A stretch of DNA of 64,000 nt from an uncultured Lachnospiraceae bacterium (GTDB taxonomy: Bacteria > Bacillota > Clostridia > Lachnospirales > Lachnospiraceae): positions 1 to 64,000 of the forward strand of contig URXX01000006.1 in the NCBI GenBank assembly GCA_900551895.1. Reading direction: 5' to 3'. Both the position numbers and the translations under genes were made by a program. The notes below the pieces were generated by a model that had not been told where the DNA came from, did not search any database, and saw only the letters and a program-made list of their open reading frames with translations. This document shows, piece after piece, positions 36,678-46,400 of this stretch. Within the stretch, counting starts at the first letter, position 1; every line of letters begins with the position of its first letter.

Positions 36678-38564
36678 GTGAATAAAAAGCAGAAAAAAAT
36701 GTTGACAAGAATTATTATTGCGGCAGTTATGATTATTGCTTTGAATTTGATACAGATAACAGGAATTGCGCAACTATTACTTTACTTGGCAACATATTTA
36801 ATAATCGGCTATGATATTTTAAAGAAAGCAGGCAAAGGAATTATAAACCGACAAGTTTTTGATGAAAACTTTTTAATGGCGGTGGCAACAGTGGGAGCTT
36901 TTGCGCTAGCAATTTACTCAGGAAGTGGGGATTACAATGAAGCAATCGCTGTTATGTTGTTTTATCAAATTGGAGAATTATTTCAAAGTTATGCAGTTGG
37001 AAAAAGCCGAAAAAATATTAGCGCGTTGATGGATATTCGTCCAGATTATGCAAATATAGAAATTAATGGGAAATTAGAAAAAGTAGATCCTGATGAAGTT
37101 GGTGTTGATAGTACAATTGTTGTGCAGCCAGGAGAAAAAGTTCCATTAGATGGTATTGTAATAGAGGGTTCGTCAAGCCTTAATACAAGTGCATTAACAG
37201 GTGAGAGTTTACCTCGTGATGTAAAACAGGGGGATGAAATCATCAGTGGCTGTATCAATATGACTGGTGTTTTAAAAATTCAAACAACAAAAGAGTTTGG
37301 TGAATCAACAGTTTCAAAAATTTTAGAGCTTGTGGAAAATTCAAGTTCAAGAAAATCCAAATCAGAAAACTTTATCTCTAAATTTGCAAAGGTATATACT
37401 CCTGCAGTATGTTATGGAGCATTGGCATTGGCGTTATTACCACCGTTGGTGCAAATGTTGTTTTTAGGCCAAACAGCACAATGGGGAGTATGGATTTACA
37501 GAGCTCTGACTTTCCTTGTAATTAGCTGTCCATGTGCATTGGTTATCAGTATCCCACTTAGTTTCTTTGCTGGTATCGGTGGTGCTAGTAAAGAAGGTGT
37601 GTTGATTAAAGGTTCTAATTATATGGAAACTTTGTCAAAAGCAAAGTATGTCGTGTTTGATAAAACAGGAACTTTGACACAAGGTGTATTTGAAGTAAGT
37701 GCTGTTCATCACAATAAACTGGAAGAAAAGAAACTTTTGGAATATGCTGCTTTGGCAGAATGTGCATCTTCTCACCCAATCAGCAAAAGTTTGCAAAAAG
37801 CTTACGGGAAGGAAATAGACCGTAGCAGAGTTTCTGATATAAAGGAAATCAGTGGACATGGAATTATCGCAAAAGTAGACGGCAATGAGGTGGCTGCTGG
37901 AAATAGCAAGCTTATGAAAAAAATAGGTGTAGAGTATCATGATTGTCATAGAGTTGGAACAATCATTCACATGGCAATTAACGGAAAATATGCGGGACAT
38001 ATTGTAATTTCTGATATATTAAAACCTCATTCAAAAGAAGTGATTGCGGAATTGAAAAAAGCTGGGGTAGAAAAAACAGTAATGCTTACAGGAGACGCAA
38101 AACGCGTGGCAGACCAAGTGGCACAATCACTTGGGATTGATGAAGTATATAGCGAATTACTTCCAGCAGATAAAGTGTCAAAAGTAGAAGAATTACTTTC
38201 CACAAAAGCAGAGAAAGATAAACTAGCCTTTGTTGGAGATGGAATTAATGATGCACCTGTATTGACTCGTGCTGATATTGGAATTGCAATGGGTGCAATG
38301 GGTTCTGATGCGGCAATTGAAGCTGCAGATGTAGTCCTTATGGATGATGATCCACTAAAAATTTCTAAAGCAATCAAGATTTCGAGAAAATGTCTTAGAA
38401 TTGTATATCAGAATATTATTTTTGCATTGGTTATCAAATTTGCATGTCTTGGATTAGGTGCAATAGGTATTGCGAATATGTGGTTTGCTATTTTCGCAGA
38501 TGTTGGTGTCATGATTATTGCAATATTAAATGCTATTAGAGCATTAAAAGTGCATAATTTATAA
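36678..38564 (+). CDS. Heavy-metal P-type ATPase (Zn/Cd/Pb type, CadA/ZntA-like)
   Basis: Membrane pump that exports divalent soft metals with ATP. 628 residues: N-terminal membrane helices, actuator loop with LTGESLP, metal-site helix SCPCALVISIP (C284-P-C286), phosphorylation site D328 in FDKTGTLTQG, HP motif (SSHPIS), and GDGINDAPVLTRADIGIAMG hinge, followed by the final membrane pair. There is no N-terminal HMA domain, which is instead encoded by the small gene before it. GTG 36678 is the start, with AGGAGGA placed before it; the nearby ATG 36671 runs into a stop. Metal preference for Zn/Cd over Cu is inferred from the membrane motifs and the two ArsR neighbours. Confidence 0.94.
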   Translation: MNKKQKKMLTRIIIAAVMIIALNLIQITGIAQLLLYLATYLIIGYDILKKAGKGIINRQVFDENFLMAVATVGAFALAIYSGSGDYNEAIAVMLFYQIGELFQSYAVGKSRKNISALMDIRPDYANIEINGKLEKVDPDEVGVDSTIVVQPGEKVPLDGIVIEGSSSLNTSALTGESLPRDVKQGDEIISGCINMTGVLKIQTTKEFGESTVSKILELVENSSSRKSKSENFISKFAKVYTPAVCYGALALALLPPLVQMLFLGQTAQWGVWIYRALTFLVISCPCALVISIPLSFFAGIGGASKEGVLIKGSNYMETLSKAKYVVFDKTGTLTQGVFEVSAVHHNKLEEKKLLEYAALAECASSHPISKSLQKAYGKEIDRSRVSDIKEISGHGIIAKVDGNEVAAGNSKLMKKIGVEYHDCHRVGTIIHMAINGKYAGHIVISDILKPHSKEVIAELKKAGVEKTVMLTGDAKRVADQVAQSLGIDEVYSELLPADKVSKVEELLSTKAEKDKLAFVGDGINDAPVLTRADIGIAMGAMGSDAAIEAADVVLMDDDPLKISKAIKISRKCLRIVYQNIIFALVIKFACLGLGAIGIANMWFAIFADVGVMIIAILNAIRALKVHNL

Positions 38565-38569
38565 TTTAG

Positions 38570-38875
38570 ATGAAAATGCAAAAACTTATTATAGAAGATT
38601 GCTTGCAATTGGTGGAATTTTTCAAGACGCTGGGAGATTCTACAAGACTAAGGATAGTGCTTGAATTAAAGACAAAAAGATGTGTTGGAGAATTAGCGGA
38701 AGAATTAGAGATGTCTCAGTCAGCAGTCTCCCACCAATTAAATATATTAAAAGCTAATGGTATAGTAAAAAGTCAAAGACAAGGAAAATACATTTATTAT
38801 ATAGTGCAAGATGAATATGTACAAAATGCTATTGAAAGATGCAAAATGCTGTTTGATAAGGAGTATTGTTTGTAA
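38570..38875 (+). CDS. Second ArsR-family repressor
   Basis: 101 residues with the ArsR winged helix (EFFKTLGDSTRLRIVLELKTKRCVGELAEELEMSQSAVSHQLNILKANGIVKSQRQGKYIYYIV). The helix-3 metal motif of the first repressor is absent (RCVGELAEEL has one Cys), but cysteines occur near both ends (DCLQL, RCKMLF, EYCL), so any metal site would be of another type. It begins 6 bases after the ATPase stop with no clear ribosome site, which suggests coupling to it. A strong terminator follows. Confidence 0.88.
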   Translation: MKMQKLIIEDCLQLVEFFKTLGDSTRLRIVLELKTKRCVGELAEELEMSQSAVSHQLNILKANGIVKSQRQGKYIYYIVQDEYVQNAIERCKMLFDKEYCL

Positions 38876-38938
38876 TATTTAAGATTAAACAAGATGGATA
38901 TAAGAAATGAATAGAAAGATGGAGTGATCCAGACATGG

Positions 38939-38974
38939 CGGTGGGAAAATCTCTTAGATTTTTTCACCGTTTTT
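38939..38974 (+). terminator. Terminator of the metal ATPase operon
   Basis: CGGTGGGAAAATCT (38939-38952), CTT loop, AGATTTTTTCACCG (38956-38969), then five T. Confidence 0.88.
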
Positions 38975-39009
38975 AGTGGCTGACTTACTTTGGTAGTTAA
39001 GCGAGCTTG

Positions 39010-39042
39010 CGAGAGAACATCAAGCTCTCGTTATCTAACGAG
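39010..39042. promoter_or_regulatory. Two mutually exclusive hairpins
   Basis: CGAGAG (39010-39015) pairs with CTCTCG (39025-39030); alternatively CTCGTTA (39027-39033) pairs with TAACGAG (39036-39042). The shared bases make them exclusive, as in attenuators, but no downstream + strand gene is close. Confidence 0.35.
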
Positions 39043-39232
39043 GGGGAAAAATAAGAGACAATAGATATTATTAATTGAAAAACGATGTATTTACAAGGCA
39101 AAATCGCTTTTGACAGGGTGTTAGTTGAGAGGAACTCATTTAACACATAAAAATTAAACAAGACATAGGAAAGACAGTTGATTTCAAATAAGAAACTGAT
39201 TGCCTTATTTGTGGAAATGTAAGTATTGGCAA

Positions 39233-39478
39233 TTATTCAAACTCTATAATTTGATTATTAAGAATTCTTTGCCTAAATTCCGGTACTCGATTGGCGGATT
39301 TGGAAACGCAATAACAAACTGATAAAAAGAATGGGAGTTTTCTCGCTTTAATCGTTTTCAATAGTTCTGTAATGTCAACATTTACTGTTAGCCCAACATA
39401 TGGATATGCCAGACTGTTAAAGTATTCAAAATGGTTTTTTCTTTTGTAATTTTCCATATCTAAATATTTGTAATTCAT
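39233..39478 (-). pseudogene. Chloramphenicol acetyltransferase fragment (N-terminal third)
   Basis: 81 residues resemble the start of type A chloramphenicol acetyltransferases: MNYKYLDMENYKRKNHFEYFN, then TVNVDITELLKTIKARKLPFFLSVCYCVSKSANRVPEFRQRI. Family members are about 210-220 residues and carry the catalytic HHXXXDG near the end; here the frame stops at IIEFE and no continuation is visible in the next 200 bases in any frame I followed. It is therefore very probably inactive, a remnant of an acquired resistance-type gene. Confidence 0.82.
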
Positions 39479-39694
39479 TTTTACCCTACTCTCTTTTCAA
39501 TCGTACGTTATCTAATGTGCTATTTCAATTCTATCATAATTCCGGAAGTGTGAAAATAGAGAAATTAATCTATGTTTAAATAGATAAGATACTTCCGACG
39601 GTACAAAAAGAACTGGCAGAAAGACGAGAAAGTTTAAATACAGCCTGGAACAGTTAATGAATAGAGGGAGATTTTGACAAGGGAAGAAAAGAAT

Positions 39695-40498
39695 TTATTC
39701 TGCCCTTATCATCACCTGCGTAATGTAGTCATCTTTAGAGGAAATAACAAAATCATTTAACCCAAGTTCAAAAGCATAGCCTTTTAAAGTCAGGCGGTTT
39801 TCTTTGGCAAAAGCAATCATTTTTTCATACAGATGAGGAAGATTGTCCCAACTCCCTTTCAAATATCCGCAGAGATACCGTCCTTTTGGCTTTAGCAGAG
39901 TGTCTTCTGCAGAAACGTTTTGCGGAGCCGGAGTAAATAATCCGTCATAATATGCAAATTCTTTTCTGCGAATCTTTTCTAAACTAATATAACTTCCTAT
40001 TCCCATTCTGCACTGCTCAATACCCCATACGTTTTTTATATAAGAAAAAATGTGAGATAAGTCATTTTCGGAAAAAGAAAATGGGGTTACATAAAAATAC
40101 TCTTCTTCACATTCGACCAAACGTATTTCCTCATTAGAAATGTTTTCGCAGAGTTCTATAAAGTGCTTTTTCTGTTGCAGAATTTCTTTGGTTTTTTGGA
40201 GATGTGAAATTTGTTTTTCTACTTCCCCGATTTTTTGTTCGGCCATTTTGATGAAGTCAGCGGGATTTGGGTTTTGTACATATGTCTTAATTTCACCTAT
40301 ACTCATATTTAACTCTTTTAGCATACGGATATATTCAAAATCAATACTTTGACGGGAATCATAATAGCGGTATTGATTTTCTGATTTTTCCCAAGGAGAA
40401 AATAAATCAATTTCATCATAATAATGAAGAGTGCGTTTATTGACCTCGTGCAGTTTGGCAAATTGGGATGTGGTGAGAAATGTTGGTTTTTCTTTCAT
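39695..40498 (-). CDS. MerR-family regulator with GyrI-like effector domain
   Basis: 267 residues: N-terminal MerR HTH (TTSQFAKLHEVNKRTLHYYDEIDLFSP, YRYYDSRQ), a coiled-coil dimer helix (about 75-120) and a C-terminal half of the GyrI-like/BltR ligand-binding kind that often senses bulky cationic compounds. It is divergent from the sortase gene with 92 bases between. No efflux gene sits beside it here; the target may be elsewhere or the gene itself. AGGAGTG precedes ATG. Confidence 0.9.
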   Translation of the reverse strand: MKEKPTFLTTSQFAKLHEVNKRTLHYYDEIDLFSPWEKSENQYRYYDSRQSIDFEYIRMLKELNMSIGEIKTYVQNPNPADFIKMAEQKIGEVEKQISHLQKTKEILQQKKHFIELCENISNEEIRLVECEEEYFYVTPFSFSENDLSHIFSYIKNVWGIEQCRMGIGSYISLEKIRRKEFAYYDGLFTPAPQNVSAEDTLLKPKGRYLCGYLKGSWDNLPHLYEKMIAFAKENRLTLKGYAFELGLNDFVISSKDDYITQVMIRAE

Positions 40499-40590
40499 AC
40501 AATCACTCCTGATTTAATATTGTTATAGTTTATTATACATGATTTGTGATATAATGAAACATAGCAAATAAATATAAAGAGGGAGTAAGT

Positions 40591-41415
40591 ATGGACGCAA
40601 AAGAAAAACGAAAATTACACAGACAAAAAATGAAAGAAGAAGGAAAATATCATAATAAAAAGAAGAAGCCCAAAAAGAAAAATTCTATTTTTAGCACAAT
40701 TGTTTTAATTATTGCTATTTGTGTGTTTTGTTTCTCTGCTTTTCAACTGTATCAGATTTTTTCTTCTTATAAAAAAGGAAATGATGAATACGATAAAATC
40801 AAAAATCTAGCAATTACTGTAGAGAAAACAGAGAAAGGCGAAGAGAAGTTTAAAGTTGATTTTAACAAATTGTGGGACATCAATCCGGATACAATCGGAT
40901 GGATTCGTTTTGAAGAACCGTCAAGAATTAACTATCCGGTCGTACACAGTCATAATAATAAAGAGTATTTGACCAAACTTTTTGGTACAGGGAAAAACAC
41001 ATATGGTACATTGTTCGTAGATAAAGATAATTCGGGAGATTTTCAGGATAAAAACACAATTATTTACGGACACCGTATGAAGAGCGGTTCGATGTTTGGA
41101 CAGTTAGAAAAATATATGGAGGAATCATTCTATAAGGAACATCCGTATTTTTATATTTACACTCCTGATGGAAAAGAATCAAAATATCAGGTAATTTCGG
41201 CAGCGGTTGTAAAAGATACATCGAGAACATATACGAAAACTTTTCAAAATGATGAAGAATTTATGGATTATATAGATTATGTACGTTCTATTTCAAATTA
41301 TCAGACGGACGCTAAAGTGACAAAAGATTCTCATATCGTCAGTTTATCAACTTGTACAATCGATAGTAATGAGGATAGATTTGTTTTACAGGCAGTAAAA
41401 ATCAGTGAGAGATAG
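40591..41415 (+). CDS. srtB: Class B sortase
   Basis: Membrane transpeptidase that links surface proteins to peptidoglycan. 274 residues: a very basic N-terminus, one membrane helix (about 35-57) and a class B sortase domain starting with LWDINPDTIGWIRF and INYPVVHSHNNKEYLTK. The catalytic set is visible: H161 in IIYGHRM, C255 in SLSTC and R263 in EDRFVLQAV. GAGGGAG precedes ATG. It is the only sortase in the window and is a natural candidate for anchoring the eight KTGD/KTAD proteins, although those are usual substrates of other classes, so this link is inference. Confidence 0.93.
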   Translation: MDAKEKRKLHRQKMKEEGKYHNKKKKPKKKNSIFSTIVLIIAICVFCFSAFQLYQIFSSYKKGNDEYDKIKNLAITVEKTEKGEEKFKVDFNKLWDINPDTIGWIRFEEPSRINYPVVHSHNNKEYLTKLFGTGKNTYGTLFVDKDNSGDFQDKNTIIYGHRMKSGSMFGQLEKYMEESFYKEHPYFYIYTPDGKESKYQVISAAVVKDTSRTYTKTFQNDEEFMDYIDYVRSISNYQTDAKVTKDSHIVSLSTCTIDSNEDRFVLQAVKISER

Positions 41416-41426
41416 GAGGAAAGGCG

Positions 41427-41621
41427 TTGGAAAAGTTGGAATATGAGGTGGGCGATATAGTCAGATTGAAGAAGAAACATCCATGTGGAAGTTTTGAGTG
41501 GGAAATACTTCGTGTAGGTGCGGATTTTCGTTTGAAATGTACAGGCTGCGGTCACCAAATTATGATAGCACGAAAAATTGTAGAGAAAAATACGAGAGAA
41601 TTGAAAAAAGGCTTGAAATAA
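41427..41621 (+). CDS. DUF951 family small protein (YyzM-like)
   Basis: 64 residues, basic: YEVGDIVRLKKKHPCGSFEWEILRVGADFRLKCTGCGHQIMIAR is the whole DUF951 core with three cysteines (HPCG and CTGCG) that could bind zinc. TTG at 41427 is the start, with AGGAGG seven bases ahead. In many Firmicutes this gene lies just before rpsF, as here. Function unknown. Confidence 0.92.
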   Translation: MEKLEYEVGDIVRLKKKHPCGSFEWEILRVGADFRLKCTGCGHQIMIARKIVEKNTRELKKGLK

Positions 41622-41641
41622 CTTTTTAGATATGGTAGTAT
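41613..41641 (+). promoter_or_regulatory. Candidate promoter of rpsF-ssb-rpsR
   Basis: TTGAAA at 41613-41618 and TAGTAT at 41636-41641, 17-base spacer, overlapping the end of the DUF951 gene. The inverted repeat TATATCA-AATTG-TGATATA follows directly. The leader (about 41665-41710) has a CTCG-CAGA-CGAG hairpin and could be an S6:S18 autoregulatory leader, but I cannot confirm its consensus. Confidence 0.5.
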
Positions 41642-41715
41642 ATCAAATTGTGATATATTATATAAAATCCTTGTTCTCGCAGACGAGGACCAAAAGACCA
41701 TAAGGAGGTAAAGAC

Positions 41716-42003
41716 ATGAACAAATATGAATTAGCTGTTGTTGTCAGCGCAAAAATCGAAGATGACGCTAGAACAGAAACAATCGAAAAAGTAAAAGAAG
41801 TTATTGCTCGTTTCGGTGGTAACGTGACAGACGTTGACGAATGGGGTAAGAGAAGATTGGCTTACGAAATTCAGAAAATGAAAGAAGGATTTTACTACTT
41901 CATTCATTTTGAATCTGATTCAACTGTTCCGGCAGAAGTAGAAAGCAGACTTCGTATCATGGAAAACGTAATCAGATTTTTGTGCATCAGACAGGACGCA
42001 TAA
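41716..42003 (+). CDS. rpsF: 30S ribosomal protein S6
   Basis: 95 residues with the full S6 fold: KYELAVVVSAKIEDDARTE, VTDVDEWGKRRLAYEIQKMKEGFYYFIHFES, VIRFLCIRQDA. It binds the central domain of 16S rRNA together with S18, encoded two genes on. AAGGAGG lies seven bases before ATG. Confidence 0.98.
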   Translation: MNKYELAVVVSAKIEDDARTETIEKVKEVIARFGGNVTDVDEWGKRRLAYEIQKMKEGFYYFIHFESDSTVPAEVESRLRIMENVIRFLCIRQDA

Positions 42004-42023
42004 AAGAAGAAAGAGGCAATCGT

Positions 42024-42458
42024 ATGAATAAAGTAATTTTAATGGGACGTTTAACAAGAGATCCTGAAGTAAGATACTCACAAGGTGCGAACGCAACTGC
42101 AGTTGCCAGATATTCGTTGGCAGTTGACCGCCGTTTTAAACGTGACGGAGAACCGACAGCAGATTTTATTAACTGCGTTTCTTTTGGAAGAACAGCAGAA
42201 TTTGCTGAGAAATATTTCCGTCAGGGGTTAAAAGTAGTCGTAACGGGACGTATTCAGACAGGAAGTTACACTAACAAAGACGGAGTAAAAGTATATACAA
42301 CAGATGTAGTTGTTGAAGAACAGGAATTTGCAGAAAGTAAAGCGGCAAGTGAGAATAGTGGTTATCAGGCAAGTCCTATGCCGTCGCCAAGTGCAGACAT
42401 TGGGGATGGATTCATGAACATTCCTGATGGAATTGATGAAGAATTACCATTCAGTTAA
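42024..42458 (+). CDS. ssb: Single-stranded DNA-binding protein
   Basis: 144 residues: OB fold (MNKVILMGRLTRDPEVRYSQ, FINCVSFGRTAEFAEKYFRQGLKVVVTGRIQTGSYTNKDGVKVYTTDVVVEEQEF), a flexible linker and the acidic tip DGIDEELPF that binds partner proteins. The frame is open from 41982 but ATG 42024 with AGAAAGAGG matches the family start. Its place between rpsF and rpsR is the classic Firmicute order. Confidence 0.98.
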   Translation: MNKVILMGRLTRDPEVRYSQGANATAVARYSLAVDRRFKRDGEPTADFINCVSFGRTAEFAEKYFRQGLKVVVTGRIQTGSYTNKDGVKVYTTDVVVEEQEFAESKAASENSGYQASPMPSPSADIGDGFMNIPDGIDEELPFS

Positions 42459-42522
42459 AGAGCGATTTATTAACGTAGATATACATTACAGGGTAATGAG
42501 AAGAAATTAGGAGGTAAATAAA

Positions 42523-42786
42523 ATGGCTTACGATAAAGGCAACAAAGCAGATTCTCCAATGAAGAGAAGAGGCGGACGCAGAAGAAAAAAAGTTTGTGTA
42601 TTCTGTGGTAAAGAAAATAACGAAATCGACTACAAAGATGTAGCAAAATTAAGAAAATATATCTCTGAAAGAGGAAAAATTCTTCCTAGAAGAATCACAG
42701 GAAACTGTGCAAAACATCAGAGAGCGCTTACAGTGGCAATTAAGAGAGCAAGACATTTAGCATTAATGCCATACGTTCAGGACTAA
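42523..42786 (+). CDS. rpsR: 30S ribosomal protein S18
   Basis: 87 residues with the S18 core: [63 protein letters not shown] in outline. The Cys residues (CVFC, NCAKH) are those of the zinc-type S18. AGGAGG is well placed. A strong terminator ends the operon. Confidence 0.98.
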   Translation: MAYDKGNKADSPMKRRGGRRRKKVCVFCGKENNEIDYKDVAKLRKYISERGKILPRRITGNCAKHQRALTVAIKRARHLALMPYVQD

Positions 42787-42795
42787 TTTAAACAT

Positions 42796-42836
42796 AAAGA
42801 GTTATGATGGAGAAATCTGTCATAACTCTTTTTTTA
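42796..42836 (+). terminator. Terminator after rpsR
   Basis: AAAGAGTTATGA (42796-42807) pairs with TCATAACTCTTT (42820-42831), followed by T residues. Confidence 0.9.
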
Positions 42837-42916
42837 GAATTTAAAAAGACTCATCTTACCTTTTCCATAAAAAGTATTGTAGAAAGGGTACAGAAAAAGA
42901 AAGGAGAGGAAGTATA

Positions 42917-43255
42917 ATGAAAAAAGCAGTATTGATTTGGGAAATGCCTCTGATACTGGGAACGCCGAGTAATCCTATATCACATATTCTGTATCACAAA
43001 ACGGCGGAAAGGTATGTGGAGAGATTTACACGGTTCTGTAAAGAAAATAGTTTGGATTGGTGTATAATTTTAGATGAAACGCATGGAGATGTGGAGAAGT
43101 TACTTCAAAATGAAATAGATATGTTAGTTTTTGCACCGGGAAGAAGCCGTTCTTTTGTATATAATAAAGAATTGAAAGAAACCTCTGTTCCTATTTATAC
43201 GCTTACTGAAGAGGAATACCAGAATGGAAAGTTCGAGAAATGGTTAAATATTTAA
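42917..43255 (+). CDS. Hypothetical protein, family not recognised
   Basis: 112 residues, soluble, no signal peptide. It starts MKKAVLIWEMPLILGTPSN and has a hydrophobic strand IDMLVFAPGRSRSFVY in the middle, giving an alternating strand-helix pattern that could be a small Rossmann-like or EIIB-like fold. GAAAGGAGAGG precedes the ATG, so translation is likely. It stands alone between the rpsR terminator and the GH2 gene. Confidence 0.75.
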   Translation: MKKAVLIWEMPLILGTPSNPISHILYHKTAERYVERFTRFCKENSLDWCIILDETHGDVEKLLQNEIDMLVFAPGRSRSFVYNKELKETSVPIYTLTEEEYQNGKFEKWLNI

Positions 43256-43363
43256 AAAAGCGGAAACGAAAATACATTTTCGTGCAAAGTATAGATAAAA
43301 ATATAAAGTAGAAAAAATTTTCTCATAAAAATGATAGTTTTTCTGTTCAAATGTAGGAAACTA

Positions 43364-43372
43364 TTGTATAAT
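43364..43372 (+). promoter_or_regulatory. -10 element upstream of the GH2 gene
   Basis: TATAAT at 43367-43372 in the context ATTGTATAAT. No good -35 lies 17 bases upstream; TTCAAA at 43346-43351 is 15 away. About 45 bases before the GH2 start codon. Confidence 0.45.
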
Positions 43373-43415
43373 ATAGCAAGGTATGACAACCTAACTTTAG
43401 GAGAGGAGAAAGAAA

Positions 43416-46400
43416 ATGAACAAGTTTACAAAAGGAACAGCACGTTTCGGAGCAACTTTGCTCACAGCGGTGTTGACAATGTCTTGTTTCTCACCATTAG
43501 CTACAGCGAATGCAAGCATAGATGTGAGAACACAATCCCAGACGCAGATGAGTTCGGACAAAGAAGTTGTATATGTAAATACAGTTAACAATGCAACAGA
43601 ACGTACACAGAACTTTGATGCAAACTGGAAATTTTATTTAGGTGATGCAGGAAATGCACAGACAAGTAACTTTGATGACTCTAAGTGGAGAAATATTTCT
43701 TTACCACATGATTACAGTATCGAGCAGGAATATTCAAAGCAAATGGAAGCAGAGAGTGGATACCTTCCGGGAGGAACTGGTTGGTACCGTAAACACTTCA
43801 CTGTAGGCAATGAATTAAAAGGTAAAGAAATCCGCCTTGACTTTGACGGTGTTTATATGAATTCAACTGTTTATATTAACGGTGAAGAATTAGGAACACA
43901 CCCATACGGATACACACCATTCTCATTCGATTTGACAGACCACATCAAATTCGGTGAAGAAAATGTTATTGCAGTTAAGGTTGACCATAAAACACCTTCG
44001 AGCCGTTGGTATTCAGGAAGCGGTATTTACAGAAGCGTGAACTTAACAGTGACAGACGCTGTAAATGTTGCTTTAAACGGAACAAAGGTAGAAACACCTG
44101 AACTTGCAACAAATAAGACAACAGTAAAAACAACAGTAAAAACAACAGTGGAAAATGACGGAAAAGAAGCGAAAGACGTTGTTTTAACACACAAAGTTTT
44201 TGAAAAAGGTAAGCCATCTGCTGTTATTGGAGAAACAACAACACAAAAAACTACAGTTCAGCCGAATAACAAAGCAGATATTAATGCTGAATTTACTGTA
44301 AGCAACCCAAAATTATGGGACATTGAAAATCCAAATCTTTACACTGTACGCACAGAAGTAAAAGTGGGAGATAAAGTTGTTGATACATACGACACAGAAT
44401 ATGGTTTCCGTTACACAGAATTTAATAAGGATAGAGGATATTACTTAAATGGAAAACCTGTAAAATTAAAAGGTGTTTGTATGCACCATGACCAAGGCGC
44501 TTTAGGTGCAGTGGCAAACCGTCGTGCAATTGAACGTCAGGTTGAAATCTTACAGGAAATGGGATGTAACTCTATCCGTGTGACACACAATCCGGCTGCA
44601 CAGCATTTAATTGATGTTTGTAATGAAAAAGGTATTTTAGTTGTGGAAGAAATCTTCGACGGATGGCACCATGCTAAAAACGGAAATACGGAAGACTTTG
44701 CAAAATACTTTAATAAGCAGATCGGTAAAACAGAACTTATTGGTGCAACATCTACTATGACATGGGCTGAGTTTTCTTTAAAAGCTACTTTAAAGAGAGA
44801 TCAGAACGCACCATCTGTTATTATGTGGTCTTTAGGAAATGAGATTCAGGAAGGCGCTGGATATAGTGATTATGATGAAAAAGTACCTGATTTAATTAAA
44901 TGGGCGCAGGATGTAGATACAACGAAAGAATTAACTATCGGAAGTAATCAAGTAAAAAATGAGCCGACTAATAGTGGGGATACAGAACATTCTAAAGTTG
45001 CTGATAAAATTACTGCAGCTGGCGGAAGTTCAGGAACAAACTATACTAAAGGAAATGGTTACAATGATTTAAGAAGGAAACATCCTGACTGGAAGATCTA
45101 TGGTTCCGAAACTGCATCTTCTATTAACAGCCGTGGCGTATACCATACAAAAGGACAAGACAACAATACACAGGAATTAACTTCTTATGATAAATCAGCA
45201 GTTAGTTGGGGTGCATTGGCAAACGATGCTTGGTACGATGTAGTTACCCGTGACTTTGTTGCCGGAGAGTATGTGTGGACAGGATTTGATTATATCGGTG
45301 AACCGACTCCATGGAACGGTACAGATGCAGGGGCAAAAGGTAAATGGCCTTCACCAAAGAACTCATTCTTCGGTATTATTGATACAGCCGGAATGCCAAA
45401 AGACTCTTACTACTTATATCAGAGCCAGTGGAATGATAAAGTAAATACACTTCATGTATTACCTACATGGAATAGAGAAGAAATTCAATTAGACAATGGT
45501 AATGCGGAAGTAGTTGTTTACTCGGATGCTCCAAAGGTTGAATTATGGTTAACTCCAAAGGGAAGCACGGAAGCAAAAAAAGTTGGGGAAGAACAGACAA
45601 TAACAAAGAAAACAACATCTGTTGGGCATAGTTATTATGAAAATGGAGATACAAAGAAACTTTATCGTACATGGAATGTAAAATACGAAGAAGGTACATT
45701 GGAAGCAAGAGCATTCGATGAAAAAGGAAATCGTATTACAGATACAAAGGGACGTGCTTCTGTAACAACAGCAGACAAAGAAGCAAAATTACAGGTAAAA
45801 GCAGACCGCAGTGAAATTAAAGCAAACGGAACTGATTTATCTTACTTACAGATTGATGTAGTAGATGCAAAAGGCAATATCGTTCCAAATGCAGACGATA
45901 AAGTAAAAGTTGAAGTAACAGGTGACGGAACTTTAGTTGGTTTGGACAACGGCTGGCAGACAGACCATGACTCTTACAAAGGAACAGAACGTAGAGTTTA
46001 CAACGGTTCAGGAATTGCTATCGTACAGTCAACAAAGAATGCGGGAACAATCAATGTAAAAGTTTCGGCAGAAGGACTTGGAGAACAAACAGTTACTTTA
46101 AAAACAACAGCAGATACAACAGGCGGACAACAGCAGGTTGTTGTAGATAGTTTCTTTATGGAAAAGAATTACTATGTAAAAGTCGGAAATCAACCAAGTT
46201 TACCGGAAACAATCGAAGTGAGATATTCTGACGGAAAGAAAGAACAGAAAGCAGTTAAATGGGATACAATCACAGATGAACAGGTAAATAAAACAGGTGC
46301 ATTTACAGTGAACGGAACTGTAGACGGCAAACATAAAGTATCTGTTAGAGTGAATATGATTGACGAAGTAGGCGGATTATTAAATTATTCTACAGCAGTA

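Larger units (their letters stand above)
38876..39232. other. Gene-free stretch with hairpins after the second ArsR gene
   Basis: No supported gene. It contains the terminator at 38939-38974 and two hairpins at 39010-39042 that share bases and cannot form together. It ends at the broken chloramphenicol acetyltransferase frame, so part of it may be foreign joining sequence. Confidence 0.65.

Noticed and set aside
39590..39680. Coding-like stretch (ILPTVQKELAERRESLNTAWNS) between the acetyltransferase fragment and the MerR gene
   Set aside because: About 26 codons with no start codon and stops on both sides; too short to call a gene or a named remnant.
43331..43588. Plus-strand frame of 85 codons before the GH2 gene
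   Set aside because: It runs across the promoter and the GH2 signal peptide in another frame and has no ribosome site.
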